Of a DNA stretch of 64,000 bases, positions 22,669 to 33,650 are shown one piece after another (positions within the stretch are counted from its first letter, which is position 1; the number at the start of each line of letters is the position of its first letter). Origin of the DNA: Adiantum capillus-veneris (lineage: Eukaryota; Streptophyta; Polypodiopsida; Polypodiales; Pteridaceae); NCBI GenBank assembly GCA_014529385.2, contig CM043967.1, positions 11,794,001 through 11,858,000 of the forward strand. Direction: 5' to 3'. The notes under the pieces were generated by a model that worked only from the letters and a program-made list of their open reading frames with translations, had not been told where the DNA came from and searched no databases. Position numbers and translations under genes: made by a program.

Positions 22669-23225
22669 TTTTTTTTTTTTTTTTTTTTGGGGGGGGGGGG
22701 GGGGGTATATACATGAAATATGGGAAAATCCCTAGAGATATACAATGAGATCATGGGGGGAAATCCCATACAAACCAGAGGATACATCAAGGGATAAGGT
22801 ACTCTAAGCAGGGAGTGGTAATGAAGGTCTCTCGCTATAAGAAACCTACACAAATCTTTCAAAAGCTCCATCCCTCTCGAGCGATGATGTGAAACCACAA
22901 CGTCCACTGCTAGCTACCTGACTGATATACTGTAAAACACCTCCTGTAGCAGCTCATAGAAGCCAAGGGACTGTAAACCCCTGGCTGTCCCTCCAAAATC
23001 ATCCCCATCCACTCTAACATGTCTGGATGTTGTACGCCAAAAAAGGATGAAGATCTACGGCACACCATACTCTAAGAGAGGCAGAAGGGACCCACTTGTC
23101 GTCCACCACAAAAGCCAAAGGGAGGTATTAAGATGCACATCTCTCTAACCAAACCCACTTCCCCAAGACATCACTAGTCGCTCAAACGAATCTGCAATAT
23201 CAGAGATAGCCTCACTCATCCAAAA
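22669..23225 (-). mobile_element. Possible 5'-truncated LINE fragment with A/C-tract end
   Basis: A run of about 19 T followed by about 17 G at 22669-22705 would be a poly-A tail preceded by poly-C on the minus strand. The minus-strand sequence to its right has LINE-3'-end character (SGLYGISPHDLIVYL, then a stop). No RT motif is present, so this is a tentative call. It abuts and probably truncates Gypsy W. Confidence 0.3.
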
Positions 23226-23229
23226 GATA

Positions 23230-23826
23230 ACAATCCCAAAAAGCTAAGCACATCATATACATTCTTCAATTCTAGCCAATCCCGAATAGTAGATATTTTT
23301 GCTGGGTCCATCTTTGCACCTGCTGCTGTGTCCCAAAAAGTTTATCTCTAGTAGAAAGAATTCACTCTTGTTTTGTCCATCTTTACACCTTCTGTTGTGT
23401 CCCAAAAAGTGCATCTCTAAATAGAAAGTATTCACCCTTCTGCCCATTTATACCAACCTGTGCTTTCGTGGTGCCTCAAACATCTCTAACAAATAATTTC
23501 GATGTTCCTCTTCATTCTTGTAGAATAGAATAATATCATCAAAGAAGGTGCCCACAAACTCTCTATGCTCTCAAAAGATCCGGTCCATCATCCTATTGAA
23601 CATTGCAGGAGTATTTTTGAGACCAAAAGGCATCACCAAATACTCATACAATCTAAAGGATGTCTTATATGCAATTTTGTATACATCTCTAGGAGCGAGC
23701 CTGATTTGATGATAGCCACCTTTTAGATCGATTCTGCTGAAACATGAACCCTATAATCTGTCAGTATACCTTCAATCCTGTGTATTGGAAACTTGTTCTT
23801 GATGGTGCTCTTATTAAGAGCCCTAG
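23230..23826 (-). pseudogene. Gypsy W reverse transcriptase, 3' part
   Basis: The minus strand preserves the order STIKNKFPIHRIE, a SRIDLKGGYHQIR-like stretch, YKTSFRLYEYLVMPFGLKN-like, MFNRMMDRIF-like and GTFFDDIILF-like residues, then LGH. Several shifts interrupt it. At 23253-23447 a segment encoding FLGH..RCKDG occurs twice in tandem. The start is cut at 23826 by element V; the remaining RT N-terminus is at 26724. Confidence 0.65.
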
Positions 23827-24458
23827 TGTTGCTAAATGGACTATTTTAAAAATATTTTCTTATTTTCTCGAGTAATTTCTTTTCATTAAAATTAGGATAT
23901 TTAAATATGTGCACTTGAACCGTAAGGTTAGGAACTGTAGATCTACTGGAATTATTAAAAGCCATCAAGAACGGAAAAACACTGATGCGTTATATGATGG
24001 TTGACTTTAAGCATCACGAAGGGGTTGTACCGTTAGTTCGGTAGGAAAGACCCGGGAACGGATATTCCCGATGCGTCCCGTGTTTGTGTGTGTTTGCACC
24101 GCGAAGGAGAAGCAGGCAGGCTTCGGCCTACACTTGGGAAATTCGGATGCAGAATTCGGAAATTGTCTACGGAGCCTCGACTCCGAGTACATACCAAAAA
24201 AGGATTGAGAGCTCGTCTCTTGGATTTCCATCCGGAAGGAACAACCATCGAATCTCAGAATTAGAACGGAGGGGTTTTCTCCGGTTCTTGTGCTTGTAAA
24301 AAGATTCTCCCTAATAAAGGATTCTCTTTAAGGGGGGGGGAGACCAGCCCATCTTCTGTTCCCAAATACTGTGTCGAACTTCTCCCTCAACTCTATTTAG
24401 TTGAAAGATTATTTATTTTCATCTTGTTGATTATTCGTGTGCGCTCCCGTTTGTGACA
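23827..24458 (+). repeat. Element V 5' LTR (632 bp)
   Basis: Matches the 3' LTR at both ends. It lacks about 650 bp present in the 3' LTR after GATATTCCCGATGCGTC. It keeps a roughly 230-bp stretch (about 24140-24370) absent from the 3' LTR. Confidence 0.88.
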
Positions 24459-24459
24459 G

Positions 24460-24471
24460 TGGTATCAGAGC
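24460..24471 (+). other. Element V primer binding site, tRNA-iMet
   Basis: TGGTATCAGAGC lies one base after the 5' LTR. It matches the initiator tRNA-Met 3' end exactly over 12 bases. Confidence 0.92.
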
Positions 24472-24529
24472 TCGAATTTCTCTCTTTCTTTGCAAAGGAG
24501 GACGATTCAGGGAAGGAACAGGAAGAACC

Positions 24530-25610
24530 ATGTCAAGCCAAGGGAGAAGCACTGAAGAGGAACTTCAACAAGTGCGAGCTCAGCTTGCGGAATTGCAACA
24601 ACTTCTGCTAGATATCCAGAAGATTTTGGACGGACTTAAGAACACGCAAGGAACAGATATCGATGGGCATCAGGAAAATACTACGGGTGGTACAAAACCG
24701 CAAGAGCAACATGCTGAGGATGGTGCCGATACGCACAAGGGATCTTCGGATCGGAACAAATGGCCTACAAAGAGCAAAAGCCAGGAAAAGGAACTCTCTC
24801 TGTTGGATGAAAGCAAGGATGTCTTTATCTCTTCTCCATCTTACTCTCCTGATTATACTACTTTCACTTCTCATACAATATCTAAAGGATAGTCGCAAGT
24901 CTCATCGCCGCATGAGGATCTTCAAATCTGGTGACAAGGATGTCAAGTTTGACAGCTATACTGGACGAAGGATATCTCTAAAGCACTGTCCTTTATCAGG
25001 CGGTTTAAAGTTTCTTTCGCTAATGAGCACTTCACAGAAAAATCCAAGTTGCGTCATGTTGGGATGTATCTCAAGGAAACGGCAAGCAATTGGTGGTTAG
25101 CCAACATTCTGGAAGGCTCTCAAGCCAAAACATGGACTAGGTTCAAAGCTGAATTTTATGAACAATTCCTTCCACTAGATTTCGAGAAGGACATCAAGAA
25201 GGAATGGGATTGGCTCGCCCAGAGAGAACATGAGAAAGTCACCACTTATGTTGACAAGTATTGGTCGGTTCTTCTAAAGGTTACTCTTTCATGAAGATTT
25301 TCGACGAGGAAAAGATGCGAAAATTTGAAGCGGGTCTCCTACCACAGCTTCGGAAGAGCGTGAAGTGTATCCTCATAATACCCTTCAGAGGATGATAGAG
25401 TTAGCCATCATTGCTAAGAACCTACACTCTTAACTACAAAAGAGATACTCCAACTGGAGCAGACCATCCATCATCAGGACTGCACACTTAAGTTTTGGAA
25501 GATTACACCTTGGATGCTCAAGGGACAACAGAGCAGGAATTAGCATCCTATCCCAAGATTCTAGAAGGATATGTACAAGAACTACAGTTGAGGACAACTC
25601 TTTAGAAGCC
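24530..25610 (+). pseudogene. Element V Gag
   Basis: ATG at 24530 starts MSSQGRSTEEELQQVRAQLA, a short coiled-coil N-terminus also found in element Z. Downstream comes a capsid (retrotransposon gag) domain: LRHVGMYLKETASNWWLANI, then TWTRFKAEFYEQFLP and EHEKVTTYVDKYW (25040-25290). Breaks lie at the stop near 24890, around 24980-25010 (shifts), and at 25294. The stretch 25300-25616 has no intact frame. It would assemble particles with enzymes supplied in trans if intact. Confidence 0.75.
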
Positions 25611-25616
25611 AAAGGA

Positions 25617-26723
25617 TGTTGCTAAATGGACTATTTCAAAAATATTTTCTTATTTTCTCGAGTAATTTCTTTTTATTGAAATTAGGATATTTAAATTATG
25701 TGCACTTGAACCGTAAGGTTAGGAACCATAGATCTACTGGAATTATTAAAAGCCATCAGGAACAGAAAAACTCTGATGCGTCATATGATGGGTGACATTA
25801 AGCATCACGAAGGGGTTGTACCGTTGGTTCGGTTGGAGAGACCGGGGAACAGATATTCTCGATGCGTCATATGATAGGTGACGGGAGCATCGAAAAAGGA
25901 ATATTCCGTAGGTCAGGCAAGAAACCCGAATTGGAAAAAGGAATACGCGTAAAGACGCAAGCACAAGAATAAAGATGGGTTCTGAGAAGCTTTTCTTAAA
26001 AAGCGAAACATTTTAACGTGTTTTCCAAGAAGAGCAAACACTTTCCCAAAAGGAATCTATGTTTGCATTGCATTTGTCCATGGGGTTGCATCTAGGGACG
26101 CCTGGGAAGTTCTGTGAAAGCATTGTTTTTTAATTATAAGGTTTATTTGAGTTTTTGAGCAGATTCGAACCAATTTTAATATATGCCGGCCGCCCACTTA
26201 ACAAGTGGGCAGCCACTTGGAAAATAAAGCAGCAAAACCAGCCAATGTTTTCTCTCCCCCTTTTTTTGGCAGAAGATCAAAAACAAAATAAAATCCGCCG
26301 TGATCTCTAAGCGGGCAGCCTGCGCTCAACTATTCCTGCAGTGGCTAGGGCGCTATTAGGCGCTATTAAAGCATCACACGCCCTCACTCAGAAGAAGAGT
26401 TGCCAGCACCAGCAAGAGGAGACTGCCGCCAAAGATGCAAGAGATCACGAGACTACGAAGCACGGAGGTCGCTTTTCCCATGCAAAGAGCGACAGGTATC
26501 AATTGTAGATTCGCCATACCAATAATCGTCCCGTGTTTGTGTGTGTTTGCAGGTACTTCATCGAGCGGGAAGGCTTCGGCCTATGCTTGGGAATTTTGGA
26601 AACGGGGACCAGCCCATCTTCTGCTCCCAAATATTGTGTCGAACTTCTCCCTCAACTCTGTTTAGTTGAAAGATTATTTATTTTCATCTTGTTGATTATT
26701 TGTGTGCGCTCCCGTTTGTGACA
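25617..26723 (+). repeat. Element V 3' LTR (1107 bp)
   Basis: Begins TGTTGCTAAATGG after a short purine tract (AGAAGCCAAAGGA) and ends GTTTGTGACA. It carries an internal stretch (about 25880-26510) missing from the 5' LTR. Confidence 0.88.
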
Positions 26724-27290
26724 CCTGGAGTCTATGCACATTCTCCAAGATTTGTCTTTCTTTAAAACAAGAAGCACTGGTGAACAGGAAGGTGATGTAT
26801 ATTGGGTTGGATTAGGGCCTTTTCCAAAAGTTCTTTTACTTAAATCGTTATCTTTTCATTTTTAGGGCTTTGCTCACTGTATAAGGTGGCCGGTTTGGTG
26901 GCATACTACCACAGTTCACATCAGTCATGTGATCCTCAATCCTCTCATGAGGTAGCTCTCCAAGCAAACCCTCACAAAAATAGTCCGCTTGAGCTCAGCG
27001 TTCTCATTCTAAATCGGACATATTTGAACCTTTATGTTCCTCCAAATTGTTAAGAAAAATAGAGTATACAAACAGATTGGATTTCATTAATTTTGAGATC
27101 GCCGAAGCCAATTCAATTGGGACTGACTCGCCCTTTAACTTTACATCAAGGATGATCTCTCTACCCTTAGTATTCTTCAACATGAATTTTCTTGCCCAAT
27201 AATCCACCTTGACATGGTCCTTGTGGTGCCAAGGCATCCCCAAACGCACATCACATGACTCAAGAGGCATGATATGAAACTCCTACTACA
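26724..27290 (-). pseudogene. Gypsy W protease end and RT start
   Basis: The minus-strand frame 27004-27270 reads MPLESCDVRLGMPWHHKDHV, YWARKFMLKNTKGREIILDV and KLKGESVPIELA. It parallels the same region of Gypsy G (CDALLGIPWMF, ILDVKLKGESVPI). At 26724-26790 the RT start (WRMCIDS-like with KKDKS) precedes the point where V inserted. Confidence 0.7.
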
Positions 27291-27291
27291 C

Positions 27292-28300
27292 CTAACAATG
27301 CAGCTCAAGTTTACCAATGACAGACGTAACGTCGACTTCATGCCCTGGTGCCGCTAAACTGCATCCAACCGTGGTCCCATTTCTTCGGACCGCCATATGT
27401 GGTGAGATGAAATTGGCCTTAGCTCCGCTGTTGAAAAAGAGTAGGGGTTCCTGATCCCATACCTTACCCCAAGCTCTACAAAGCTCTGAACTCTCATCCT
27501 CATGCTCAAAGGTCGTCCACATGAAATCTGGAACTACTCCTACCTTTGTCTTTCCTTTCTTTGCTCCCTCTTTATCCGCCTTAGAGCTCTTTGGCTTGTC
27601 CTCACACTTCTCCTCTTTTTCTTTCTTTGGACACTTTGCAAGAGTATGCCCAACTTCTCCACAGCCATAGCACTTGCCTTGCTTGTAGTATTTTGCACCC
27701 TGGTCTACTGTCAGTTTAGGCACATTGGATTTCTTCTTTTGTTTCTTGCCTTTCTTTCTCCTTGGAAGAGTCTTTCTCCGATGCCTTGGACACTGACTCG
27801 TTCCTAGCATACGTCAAAGACCACGAGAACATAGATAAACTATCCATCGCATGCTCCATAAGCTGTTGAATACTCGTGGATTTCTGTTTTAAGCAGTATC
27901 GTCGAATCTCTTTAGGCAATCCGCAACAATAGTGCTTCCTCTACTCCACAAAAGACACCTCCTGAAAAGATCAACCGGCAAAAATGAATCTCAAAAAACG
28001 TTCTGCAGGTGCCTCTTCCCGCATCCTCAAATGGTTCCTGGGTGTAATAATGTCCACCTCGTACAGCTATGTCAACCACACCCAAGAGAACAGTTTCTTG
28101 AACTTAACCCACTTGGATGGCGCTTTGCTGTGAAGCAAAAGAGTGGACCACCATGTGAGAGCATACCCTTTCAGGAAAGATCCCGCATTTCTGATTTTAG
28201 AGGCTTTTGTAAAGTTGTCTCCTAAAAAAGCCATATTTATAACAGGCTTGGACACCCAAACAAACAATTTAAAGCGGTACCAAAAGAAGTTCAAAACAGA
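27292..28300 (-). pseudogene. Gypsy W Gag and protease start
   Basis: The minus-strand frame 27292-27810 carries the knuckle CYGCGEVGHTLAKC, a Lys-rich spacer and the protease entry LCRAWGKVWDQEPLLFFNSG then AKANFISP. The catalytic Asp is replaced by Asn (FFNSG). At 27716-28294 is capsid sequence with YALTWWSTLLLHSKAPSKWV and RRYCLKQKSTSIQQLMEHAM. Frameshifts lie between the pieces. Confidence 0.75.
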
Positions 28301-28756
28301 TATAATCTATTCCAAACCATTTTCAAACAGTATTCAAAATCTTAGTCAAAGTTCAGACAAGCCTTTCTTCTCATTGGTTTTCCATCTCCCATGCTTGTAA
28401 CTCCATGTTCCTCCATCCTGTTACCTATTGTACCCAGAACATAATTGACACATGCTGCAGGAATCCTAAATTTTCTCAAAATTGTTCAAATCAAAATTCG
28501 TTCACATCAATGCGTAGGGCTCATCGAGAGGATCAACTTTTATCTTTTGCCTCATATCCAAGTTGTCGTCCGTTGAAGACATTTTCAGAGGCCTCTCCAA
28601 CATAGAAAAGCATGTTTTTAGAGCTTTTTAGGGCAAAAAAGAACTCTTGTTTCTTCATCTCGTCCTCCTATTGTCGTTGCTTCTTCATCCAACTCCATAG
28701 CTTGTTGTTGTAGGTTCATGTAGGACCGGTTTGCTTGTCACAACAGTAAATGACTG

Positions 28757-28772
28757 ATGCTCAAATACCACT
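28757..28772 (-). other. Gypsy W primer binding site (iMet-like)
   Basis: The minus strand reads TGGTATTTGAGC, two changes from the iMet site, beside the LTR. Confidence 0.6.
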
Positions 28773-28844
28773 ATAACGAGAGGGAACCACGTGCAAATTG
28801 AAAAGAATAGACTAGAACAAACTTTTAGCACTTCAAAACAATTG

Positions 28845-28890
<46 letters not shown>

Positions 28891-28955
28891 ACACGGTAGA
28901 CACGGAGTGGCAAAGTTCGACTCCAGGAGCACTAGCTTGAAAACCCTTGATACTC
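28773..28955 (-). repeat. Gypsy W 5' LTR, first piece (ends at the LINE insertion)
   Basis: Similar to 50563-51192 (GACTTTTAGCACTTCA-type stretch). It contains a (CA)n run at 28850-28887. The LINE splits it at AAAACCCTTGATACTC; the reading resumes at 35441 with CTTTCGGTATTTC. Confidence 0.65.
28940..28955. other. LINE target-site duplication, left copy
   Basis: Identical to 35425-35440. The duplicated site lies in the W LTR beside the conserved CTTTCGGTATTTCT motif. Confidence 0.9.
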
Positions 28956-29099
28956 AAGACTCTTTCCACATCGCAACTCTCCCCTCCACCCCTGGTTTTG
29001 CTCGGCTATAATTTGTCAGCACCTTCGACGTACTCGGTCGAGCAGAGGGCCACCTTTCGTCAACGACTCTTTGCCCCTTCTCCACGGCAGCAGACACTG

Positions 29100-30285
29100 A
29101 TGGAGGCTCATGCTCCACCTCAGAGGGACTCTCAAGAAGTTCCCCTCACCCGACCCTGCAAAGCCCACCATCCGTCTTGCTCTTTCGTCGACAGAGCTAG
29201 CGAGCCTTGCAGCAGAGGTGGAATGCCTTCAGGCGACTTCCGTCATCTGGAAGATTCTCGGCACCAAACCCAGCAGAGGAGAGGTGTGTGATCTTCTCCA
29301 GGCCCGCCTTCTTGCAGAGGTGGGCAAGATCTTGGATGTTCAGTTCCTCGGACACGGCTACTATCAGATAGAGTTCGAGACCTCCGAGATGGCGTCCAAG
29401 GTCATCACGATGAGCCCTTTGGCCATCTAAGCAGTTCGAGCCCACTTTCGACAGTGGAGGCATGGTTTCGATCCAGCTATTGATGTTCTGGTAGAGGAGG
29501 CAGACCTTCCCATCTTCGTCTCCTTTCCCGGTTTGAGGAGGGAGTATCTGCCACTCTTGTCCAGGATAGGCTCAAAGATTGGGACTGTCTTGAAGACAAC
29601 TCGCACGACAGCCTCTGTAGCTGCCAAGGCGGCCGGCATCCCCACAGTACATGTTCTGGTTCGGGACACCCACACTCTTCCAAACGTCATCCTACTATCT
29701 CGGGTGAGTGGAGGTTGGTTCCGTCAGAGCGTGGAGTATTCGGGCCTCCTGAATCAGTGTTTCATTTGCAAACAGATGGGCCATTTGGCAAAGACCTGTC
29801 CTCGCAGGAGACCTCGACCCACGGCGCATGCGCAGCCTTCCAAAGCTGAGCATGCCCAGCAGCCAAACACTCAAGATGCACAAGCTGGTACCTCGACTGA
29901 GACTTGCGATCATACAACGGACGGTTGGTACCAGGTGCCTGGCCGCCGCCGACAGGGGCGGGCTTGCCCCACTGCTCCCCGTAGTGGCCGACCTTCTGCA
30001 GCTCGGCAGCATTGGGTTCCGACTGAGAACCGTTTTGACCCCTTTCAACAGGACCCGCTTGAGGAGGTCCCGTCCACTTCAACTCCTCCACCTCCTTCTC
30101 CCTCAGACGCTGCCGCTTTGCCTCCCCCTCCCCCCTCTTCCTCCTCCACCTCCGCCTCCCCCCCCCCCCCCCCCCCCCCCAACCCCACCTCCACCTCCGC
30201 CTCCCGCCCCTCCTCTCTCCCCGGTGGGGCCCCCAGCCTCATGTCCCGACCCCTCCTCAACTCCTCCTCAGACGCAGGGGACTAG
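29100..30285 (+). pseudogene. LINE ORF1: DUF4283-like domain, CCHC knuckle, proline-rich tail
   Basis: From an ATG near 29100 the frame reads through a DUF4283-like region (SSTELASLAAEVECLQATSV, LDVQFLGHGYYQIEF, MASKVITMSPLAI), then a stop at about 29428 and AVRAHFRQWRHGFDP in the same frame. It continues with FVSFPGLRREYLPLLSRIGS and the knuckle CFICKQMGHLAKTCP at 29758-29802. A proline/serine-rich tail includes a poly-C run at about 30158-30180. ORF1 proteins of plant L1 elements bind the LINE RNA. Confidence 0.8.
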
Positions 30286-30414
30286 ACACGCGTCTGTCGC
30301 GAGGCGATCTCTTTGTAGTGCTTTCGCTACGAGTCATGTGGCTCGAGAGGGACAACCCCACCTTAGGCTCCCTTTCTTGGTGCAGACTTCTCCTTTTGCA
30401 ACGTCCCTAGAGGT

Positions 30415-30927
30415 TTGACTAGCTTTGACATTTGCAGACATTGGGACTTCTTCGACTACAACTTCACACGGTTCTTGGGTGACTCTTTTCCTGACCTGGA
30501 GGAGGCTTGCTTTCGAGTCCATGTCCTCTTTCTTGCAGCTAGAGGCATTGAGGCTTTGGACACAGCGGTACATTTCTCCTTTCCGAAGTGCAGTAGGGAT
30601 TCCATGGAGTGGATTCAGGCTACTGAGTTCCCACACCACACAGAGGACTTAGGGGTGACAGATTTAGTGCAAACACTTTGGCCTCTTGCCAAGTTCAGAG
30701 TGACGCCTCCGGATGCAGCGGGTTGCAAGCACATTGTGTTGCATTTGTTTGCTGACACTCAGAGACCTCCTTGTTATGTATTTGTACATGAGGATTCTTG
30801 GACAAAGGATGTAGCCCTTCAGGCTGCACGCTCGGCTTGGGCCTCGGCGGGACAGTCACTCCTTTCTGCTTGTCTAGAGGTCGTTCGGATGTGGATTACT
30901 CCCCATCCAAACCGGCCTCAAAGATAG
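30415..30927 (+). pseudogene. LINE extra domain between ORF1 knuckle and endonuclease
   Basis: A 170-codon open stretch reading FTRFLGDSFPDLEEACFRVH, HHTEDLGVTDLVQTLWPLA and RPPCYVFVHEDSWTKDVALQ. It lies between the proline-rich ORF1 tail and the endonuclease, in continuation of the element. No family is recognised. It could be the C-terminal part of ORF1 after a frameshift (near 30290-30410). The frame is clean, unlike most of ORF2. Confidence 0.55.
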
Positions 30928-30972
30928 CGAGGTTGGTTGTTGTGGCAGCATCTGTTTTCTCTCACTGACTCC

Positions 30973-31660
30973 ATGAGGATCATCTCATGGAATGTGCAGG
31001 GATTAGGAGGGCTCCAGTTTCAGCATCAGATGGGTCGGCTACGTCAGGAGCTTCAGAGATGCCTTGTGGGTGGTGAGATTGACATTCTTATGCTACAGGA
31101 GCATCATCTTTGTGAGAGCCGCATTAGTCGATGTGGTCAGATTTTGCGTGGTCGCTATGAGACGTTTAGGTCAGTTGCATTTGGACCTGGAGGCATCCAG
31201 GGAGGGGTATGTATGACTATTGCGGACTCTTTGAAGCAGGCCATTGTGGGCAGAGGGATTATTGTGCCAGGCAAGGCTCAGTGGATCACTATGCAGGTTC
31301 ACGGTTGCCTTGTGGGCTTCCTGAACATCTATGCGCCCAATGTGGCGAGTGCACGTGCAAAGTTTTGGCCTCATATTGTTGAGTCTCTGCCGCAGGCAAA
31401 GCAATGGTGCATTGGGGGTGACTTCAACATGTTGAAGGACCCCTTTGACAGGATTGGAGGTAGCCACACTACTGTGCATGGAGTTGAGTTGGCAGCTTGG
31501 GAGAGGTTTTGTATGACTCTGCGGGCTTCAGATGTGTGGCAGCATTCTAGCTTTGTGAGCCCCCAAACAGCTTGGCCTTCTCTCCTTCGGACCGCAGAGT
31601 GGGAGGAGTAAATCTATCTCGGATAGATCGCTTCTACACTAGTGACCACTTCTGTGACTT
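30973..31660 (+). pseudogene. LINE ORF2 endonuclease (APE type)
   Basis: Starts MRIISWNVQGLGG (Asn of the first APE motif), then DILMLQEHHLC (catalytic Glu), VGFLNIYAPN, WCIGGDFNM (GGDFN), and after a shift near 31605 LSRIDRFYTS (the SRIDR motif) followed by a degraded SDH region. This enzyme nicks target DNA to prime reverse transcription. A stop at 31609 separates the parts. Confidence 0.85.
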
Positions 31661-33650
31661 GGGTGGGACAATTTGCATTCTGGCTGGGACTTCTTTTTGG
31701 ACCATGTACTAGTGATCCTCACAGTGACAGATAGACAGTGGAGAGCACGATGTTATGTATCCCTGAGAGTGGACTCTACGCTCAAAGAGAGAGTGGTGGA
31801 TCTTTGGACAGAGGGCTTAGCCATGCAGGACTCTCGTACTCACAGAGTGGCCTCTGGACTTACTATGCTTAGTTGGCTTTTTTTTCAGGAGTCCATGGCC
31901 CGCCTGGCTGCAGCGAGAGAGGAGGAGCAGCGTCTCCGTCGGGCCATTGCTTCCTTGCAGAGGATGCAGGAGCAGTATCTAGACAGTCCTTGGTTGGAGG
32001 AGCAGTTGCAACAGGCTCGCCGAGAGCTTGCCAGGACAAAGGAGAGGCGCCATGAGTTTGCTTTCCATCGATAGACATCTCAATGGACCCAGGTGGGTGA
32101 CAGAGTGATAGGGACTTTCTTTGAGGCAGTGAGGCCCCGACATACGCATGCAGGGTCAGCCAGTTGAGGAGGCCCGACGGGTGGTCAGTTGCTTCAAAGC
32201 CTGAGAACATGCGAGCAATTGCTACCGACTTTTACCATGACCTGCTATCAGTAGAGCCTCAGTCAGAGCGTCAAGATGCATGCAGAGAGCGGGTTTGGAC
32301 ACAGATGCCTTGTCTTGTGAATGAGGAGATGCGCCAGAGGCTTGAGCTGCCTCTTCAGCTAGAGGAGCTCCACGTGGCCCTCAAAGCACTTCCCCGTGGT
32401 AGCTGTCCAGGTGAGGATGGTTTGACTCCCAGTTTTTTCTTAGGTATTGGGGCTTACTTGGCTCAAATCTCTACAACGCTTTTCAGTACATCCTGCACAC
32501 AGGAGAGATGCCTGACAGCATGAGTGAGGGTCTCATTTACCTCATTTCCAAGGAGGGTGGCTCCTTGGATGAGATTCGACACTGGCGGCCCATCACCATC
32601 CTCAACTCAGCCTACCAAAATTCTTGCCAAGGCTCTCAGTTTGAGGATTCAGTCCCTTCTAGAGAGCATTATACATGGGACACAGACAGGTTTTGTCAAG
32701 GAGCGTAGTATCCTTGACGACATCTTTACTTTTTCGGAGGCTTCTGCCCTCACTCGCTCGCCTCCGTGGTGAGGATCTGGTGATACTTCTTCTCGACTTT
32801 GAGAAGGCCTATGATAGAGTTGACAGAGACTTCTTGGAGGGCACTCTACGCAGGATGGGCTTCTCAGATGCTTGAATCAGAGGTGTGTCAGCTCTCTACA
32901 AACGGGCACACAATCAGCTACTATTGGCAGGTGGTAGAGGAGATCGCTTCATGCTCACACGTTAGGTCAGACATGGCTGCCCTCTTGCCCCCTTTCTCTT
33001 TCTGTTCTATGTTGAGGCAATGAGCAGATTTTTGGTTTCACAACAGGTTGGTTTACGTGGCTTAGCGCTCCCTGTTCGGGGCAACGAGTTGCTGGATGTT
33101 GAGTTTGCAGACAACTCAACTTTGTACTTGGAGGGCTAGGAGGCCAACCTTCATAGGTGTGAGCAAGCTCTTGAGGCCTTTTGTTGTGCATCACGCGCAC
33201 GGATCAACTGGAGAAAGACTGTGGCTTTCTCGGTTGGTAGTGCTCCTACGCCTAATTGGCTGCCAGGTGAGGGTTTCAAATGAATTCCCCCCGGGACTGC
33301 AATTCGATACTTGGGTTGTCAGGTTGGTTTGGACTTGTCCCCTCCTGCTGTCCATCAAGAGGAAGTTGTTACATTGGAGCTCCGCACGTCTTTCTTTGGC
33401 AGGTAGAGTTGTAGTGGCCAACCAGGTGTTGTTGGCTACTATGTGGTACATCACTTCTTGTTGGATCTTTTCGAGTTCCTGCATCAGCCAAGTAGAGAGG
33501 CTGATCAGGAACTTTCTTTGTTCAGGGCGTGACACTCAGATAGCCCAGGCCAAAGTGGCATGGCAGGTCGTCACTCTTCCTTCTTCTCAGGGAGGGTTGG
33601 GGATCATAGACCATCATAGCAAAGCAGAGACCTTCTTGGGAAGTTTGTTG
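31660..33650 (+). pseudogene. LINE ORF2 reverse transcriptase
   Basis: A coiled-coil linker (31673-32074, RLAAAREEEQRLRRAIASLQ) precedes the RT. Motifs then follow in shifting frames: PRGSCPGEDGLTPSFF, GLIYLISKEGG, HWRPITILN, KILAKALSLRIQSLL with GTQTGFVKERSILDDIF, VILLLDFEKAYDRVDRDFLE (motif A), QGCPLAPFLF-like (motif B), and EFADNSTLYLEG at about 33100 (motif C). The second catalytic Asp of motif C (FADD) is Asn. Several frameshifts are present. Confidence 0.85.

Larger units (their letters stand above)
23827..26723 (+). mobile_element. Non-autonomous gag-only LTR element V (TR-GAG-like)
   Basis: Both ends begin TGTTGCTAAATGGACTAT and end GTTTGTGACA. The flanking pentamers are CCTAG (23822-23826) and CCTGG (26724-26728), a target duplication with one change. 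The flanks rejoin the W RT reading (…AAGAGCC / CTGGAGTCTATGCACATT). Only about 1.16 kb lies between the LTRs, coding for Gag alone; no pol motif is present. The two LTRs differ strongly in length (632 and 1107 bp) through separate internal deletions. Confidence 0.88.

Noticed and set aside
22669-22705. Poly-T/poly-G tract as a G-quadruplex switch
   Set aside because: Likely the end of a retroposon tail or an artefact of homopolymer sequencing; no supporting context.
28850-28887. (CA)n run as a regulatory element
   Set aside because: A simple microsatellite inside an LTR; no evidence of function.
30045-30260. Glycine-rich protein on the minus strand opposite the LINE proline-rich tail
   Set aside because: It is the antisense shadow of a C-rich segment of ORF1.
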